Shown: one piece after another, positions 5,492 through 7,012 of the stretch
Position numbering within the stretch: position 1 is the first letter of the stretch
Layout of the letters: every line of letters begins with the position of its first letter
Source: Thermoplasmata archaeon
Lineage (GTDB): Archaea > Thermoplasmatota > Thermoplasmata > Sysuiplasmatales > Sysuiplasmataceae
Length of the DNA: 7,012 nt
Assembly (NCBI GenBank): GCA_021796175.1
Contig: JAJYOM010000081.1
Location: 1 to 7,012 of the forward strand
Reading direction: 5' to 3'
Position numbers and translations under genes: made by a program
Notes under the pieces: model-generated
What the model was told of the DNA's origin: nothing
What the model saw: only the letters and a program-made list of their open reading frames with translations
Databases searched by the model: none

Positions 5492-6541
5492 TTACCTTGT
5501 GACCTCAACACTATTCATCCATTCCAGCAGTGAGGTGTCATCCGTGTAATGTTCGTGGAATGGACGTAATATCTGCCAGAGTCCGGAGCCCACACCATTC
5601 TTGAGGTCTGCAGGATGCAGTTCCCCTTTCGAGTAGCTCTCAACAAGAGGTTCAAACGCGGTAAACACGGCATCTCCCCCGTATTTCGAGTCCCTGTGTA
5701 TTTCCAGTTTTCCGGTGTAAGGCAGGATTATGTACTTGCATATGTCAAGCACCGGGTTCCCATGCGCTTCCCTGGGGCAGAAAGCCTTCTTCAGCTTGAC
5801 GTTTATGGTTTCCTCGCTGTCGTGCACATAGATCGCACTTCCCGGATCGCTCTTGGACATCTTGGACACAGCAACATCCATTCTGCTGGTGCTCTTCAGG
5901 CTGGAGAGCAGCGGTGTGTGAATTGCAATCGGTTTGCTCCTTCCGGATGCTTCAGCAACTTCCCTGGCCAGCATATGCGCCCTTCTCTGGTCCATCCCGG
6001 CATAAGCAACATCCACGCCGAGCCTGAATATATCAGTAACCTGCATAAGCGGATAGAGCAGCTTGGATGAATCAAGTTCGGCCTCGTCCTCGTTTCTGCC
6101 CATTATTGTCATCGCCCTCTTGAGCCTCTGGAGGCTTGCGCACTTGGCATTTCTGATCAGCTCAGCCCAGTAATCGCTTTCGCCGACAAGTTCAGTTGCG
6201 AATGCAAACTTCAGCCCGGGCCTGTTCCTGCATGCGAATGCAAATGCATCCGCCATGTATCTTCCGCATTCCCTGATTTTTCCTATATTTCCGCCAAGCT
6301 TGTCGTTTATAAGTGCGTGCCAGTCTGCAAGCAGGATAGTCACTGAGAAACCTTCGTCAAGCATCGCATTTATCGTCAGTGAAGGTACCAGCAGGCTCCC
6401 GATGTGAAGGTAGCCTGACGGTTCGAAGCCAATATACGCTGTCGGGTGATCATTCGTTTCCAGGAGGCTGACAAGCTCATCCCTTGACACCACTTCCTCT
6501 GCGTATCTCGCCACCCTCTCTGCCCTTTCGCTACCATTCAT
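5492..6541 (-). CDS. tyrS: Tyrosyl-tRNA synthetase, archaeal type
   Basis: This class I synthetase attaches tyrosine to tRNA-Tyr. From ATG 6541 it has 349 residues; archaeal TyrRS proteins are usually about 305-360. The ATP-site HIGH motif appears as HIGS (46-49) within YIGFEPSGYLHIGS, and KMSKS is at 227-231. The tyrosine pocket of the archaeal type is intact: Tyr36, Tyr163, Gln167, Asp170 (in LYPLMQVTD) and Gln185 (in GMDQRRAHM). Asp170 marks TyrRS rather than the related TrpRS. The conserved end GELHPADLKN lies at 306-315. An ATG eight codons upstream (6565) is open, but it directly abuts the TATA-like box, so 6541 is preferred; the mRNA would be nearly leaderless. The gene diverges from a radical-SAM gene and is followed by the pnt operon after 157 nt on the same strand. 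No convincing terminator is seen in that gap. Confidence 0.95.
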   Translation of the reverse strand: MNGSERAERVARYAEEVVSRDELVSLLETNDHPTAYIGFEPSGYLHIGSLLVPSLTINAMLDEGFSVTILLADWHALINDKLGGNIGKIRECGRYMADAFAFACRNRPGLKFAFATELVGESDYWAELIRNAKCASLQRLKRAMTIMGRNEDEAELDSSKLLYPLMQVTDIFRLGVDVAYAGMDQRRAHMLAREVAEASGRSKPIAIHTPLLSSLKSTSRMDVAVSKMSKSDPGSAIYVHDSEETINVKLKKAFCPREAHGNPVLDICKYIILPYTGKLEIHRDSKYGGDAVFTAFEPLVESYSKGELHPADLKNGVGSGLWQILRPFHEHYTDDTSLLEWMNSVEVTR

Positions 6542-6561
6542 CGCAATCGAAGAAGACGAGC

Positions 6562-6578
6562 ACATTTATATTAAATGT
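6562..6578 (-). promoter_or_regulatory. tyrS box A inside a perfect 17-bp palindrome
   Basis: ACATTTA, a 3-nt spacer (TAT on the plus strand) and TAAATGT form a perfect inverted repeat with 7-bp arms. On the minus strand it contains TTTAATAT and on the plus strand TTTATATT, both close to the archaeal box A. Minus-strand transcription would begin about 25 nt away, near 6545, four or so bases before ATG 6541. The plus-strand version could also feed the divergent gene with a leader of about 90 nt. No strong BRE flanks either side. Confidence 0.55.
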
Positions 6579-6646
6579 TAGGGCACGAGGAAATTGATCG
6601 CTGTCTGCATCTGTTACTCCGGTTTGCAGCCGGCTGAACCAAGTAA

Positions 6647-6654
6647 CTTTATTA
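6647..6654 (+). promoter_or_regulatory. Putative box A for the radical-SAM gene
   Basis: CTTTATTA is preceded by the purine-rich AAGTAA (6641-6646), a possible BRE. Its centre is about 35 nt before ATG 6685, so transcription would start near 6676 and leave a leader of about 9 nt. That agrees with the lack of a Shine-Dalgarno site there. Confidence 0.5.
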
Positions 6655-6684
6655 GCAGGGTGGATTTAGACCATCGAAGTTCTG

Positions 6685-7012
6685 ATGCAGGAGACGACAC
6701 CTGTCCGCCTATCTCAGGGAGTTCTCAGAAGTGTGAGAACTGCCGCAACAAAGGAGAGGTCACGTGCACTCATGGACCTCGATCCCTTCAGTTACGTTGC
6801 ATGCTGGTCAGAGGAAGAGACAAAGGACGGCGAAGACTGCCGCGCGATGGTCATGATACTTGCAACGAAAGGGTGTTCATGGGCACTTCGCTCCGGCTGC
6901 AGCATGTGCGGTTATACCAACGATTCCTCCACTCAAGCAACCGATGAAAGCATATGGGTGCAGTACACAAAAGCGATGAAGAATCTGGATGGACAGAGGG
7001 TTGTGAAAATTT
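6685..7012 (+). CDS. Radical SAM protein, probably archaeosine-synthesis RaSEA; 3' truncated
   Basis: This frame is open from ATG 6685 to the window end (109 full codons). The start is well fixed: an in-frame TAG at 6667-6669 lies just upstream and this is the first ATG. The protein has a polar N-terminus (1-30), then DLDPFSYVACWSEEE, VMILATKGCSWALRSGCSMCGYTND and a segment ending RVVKI. Three cysteines, Cys64, Cys72 and Cys75 (CX7CX2C), should hold the 4Fe-4S cluster that cleaves S-adenosylmethionine. The KGC-W-GC-MCGY layout and the following VVKI are what I recall from the Elp3-like family of RaSEA. With the lysine transferase ArcS, RaSEA converts preQ0-lysine in tRNA position 15 to archaeosine. 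The substrate role is inferred, since about two thirds of the protein is missing. Divergence from tyrS fits a tRNA role. No Shine-Dalgarno site is seen. Confidence 0.75.
   Translation, partial: MQETTPVRLSQGVLRSVRTAATKERSRALMDLDPFSYVACWSEEETKDGEDCRAMVMILATKGCSWALRSGCSMCGYTNDSSTQATDESIWVQYTKAMKNLDGQRVVKI

Noticed and set aside
5615..6070. Antisense frame of 151 codons opposite tyrS
   Set aside because: It is a shadow of the tyrS coding frame with no motif, promoter or ribosome site of its own.
5492..6541. Tryptophanyl-tRNA synthetase as the identity of tyrS
   Set aside because: The tyrosine-pocket Tyr-Gln-Asp set in LYPLMQVTD and the archaeal TyrRS C-terminal blocks are present.
6594..6947. 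117-codon plus-strand frame overlapping the radical-SAM gene
   Set aside because: It runs in a different frame from the radical-SAM sequence, which has the clear cluster motif; the frame lacks any family signature.

Overview
This window looks archaeal and most likely euryarchaeal, possibly a Thermoplasmata-type lineage (the lineage is an inference; no 16S or phylogeny is available here). The archaeal signs are the exosome subunit Rrp42, ribosomal protein L37Ae, RNA polymerase subunit P, KEOPS subunit Pcc1, prefoldin beta, an archaeal-type TyrRS and A/T-rich box A promoter elements. All recognisable genes are tightly packed. There are no rRNA or tRNA genes, CRISPR arrays, insertion sequences or gene-free stretches over 300 bases.

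Left third (1-2528, plus strand): a compact information-processing operon that continues from before the window: rrp42 (5' truncated) - rpl37Ae - rpoP - pcc1 - pfdB - DHH phosphoesterase. Gaps range from 10 nt to overlaps of 4 to 8 nt, so the genes are probably co-transcribed and translationally coupled. The products cover RNA decay, the ribosome, transcription, tRNA t6A modification, protein folding and (oligo)nucleotide hydrolysis. This resembles the known archaeal exosome superoperon.

Middle (2531-5333, minus strand): a complete three-subunit proton-translocating NAD(P) transhydrogenase, transcribed pntA1 - pntA2 - pntB with a 4-nt overlap and then a 2-nt gap. It meets the DHH gene tail to tail with only 2 nt between the stop codons. 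A box A, an inverted repeat and a Shine-Dalgarno site lie upstream of pntA1. The membrane subunits carry the swapped proton-channel pair: His in PntA2 and Asn in PntB where E. coli PntB has its channel His.

Right (5492-7012): tyrS on the minus strand and, diverging from it, the first 109 codons of a radical-SAM gene on the plus strand that runs off the window. The latter most resembles the archaeosine-synthesis protein RaSEA. The 143-bp divergent region holds a perfect 17-bp palindrome built on the tyrS TATA element, whose position argues that TyrRS starts at 6541 rather than 6565. Both flanking genes concern tRNA (charging and modification).

I see no clearly undescribed system. The most interesting points are the transhydrogenase residue swap, the operator-like repeats, the palindromic divergent promoter and the cysteine spacing of the radical-SAM motif.
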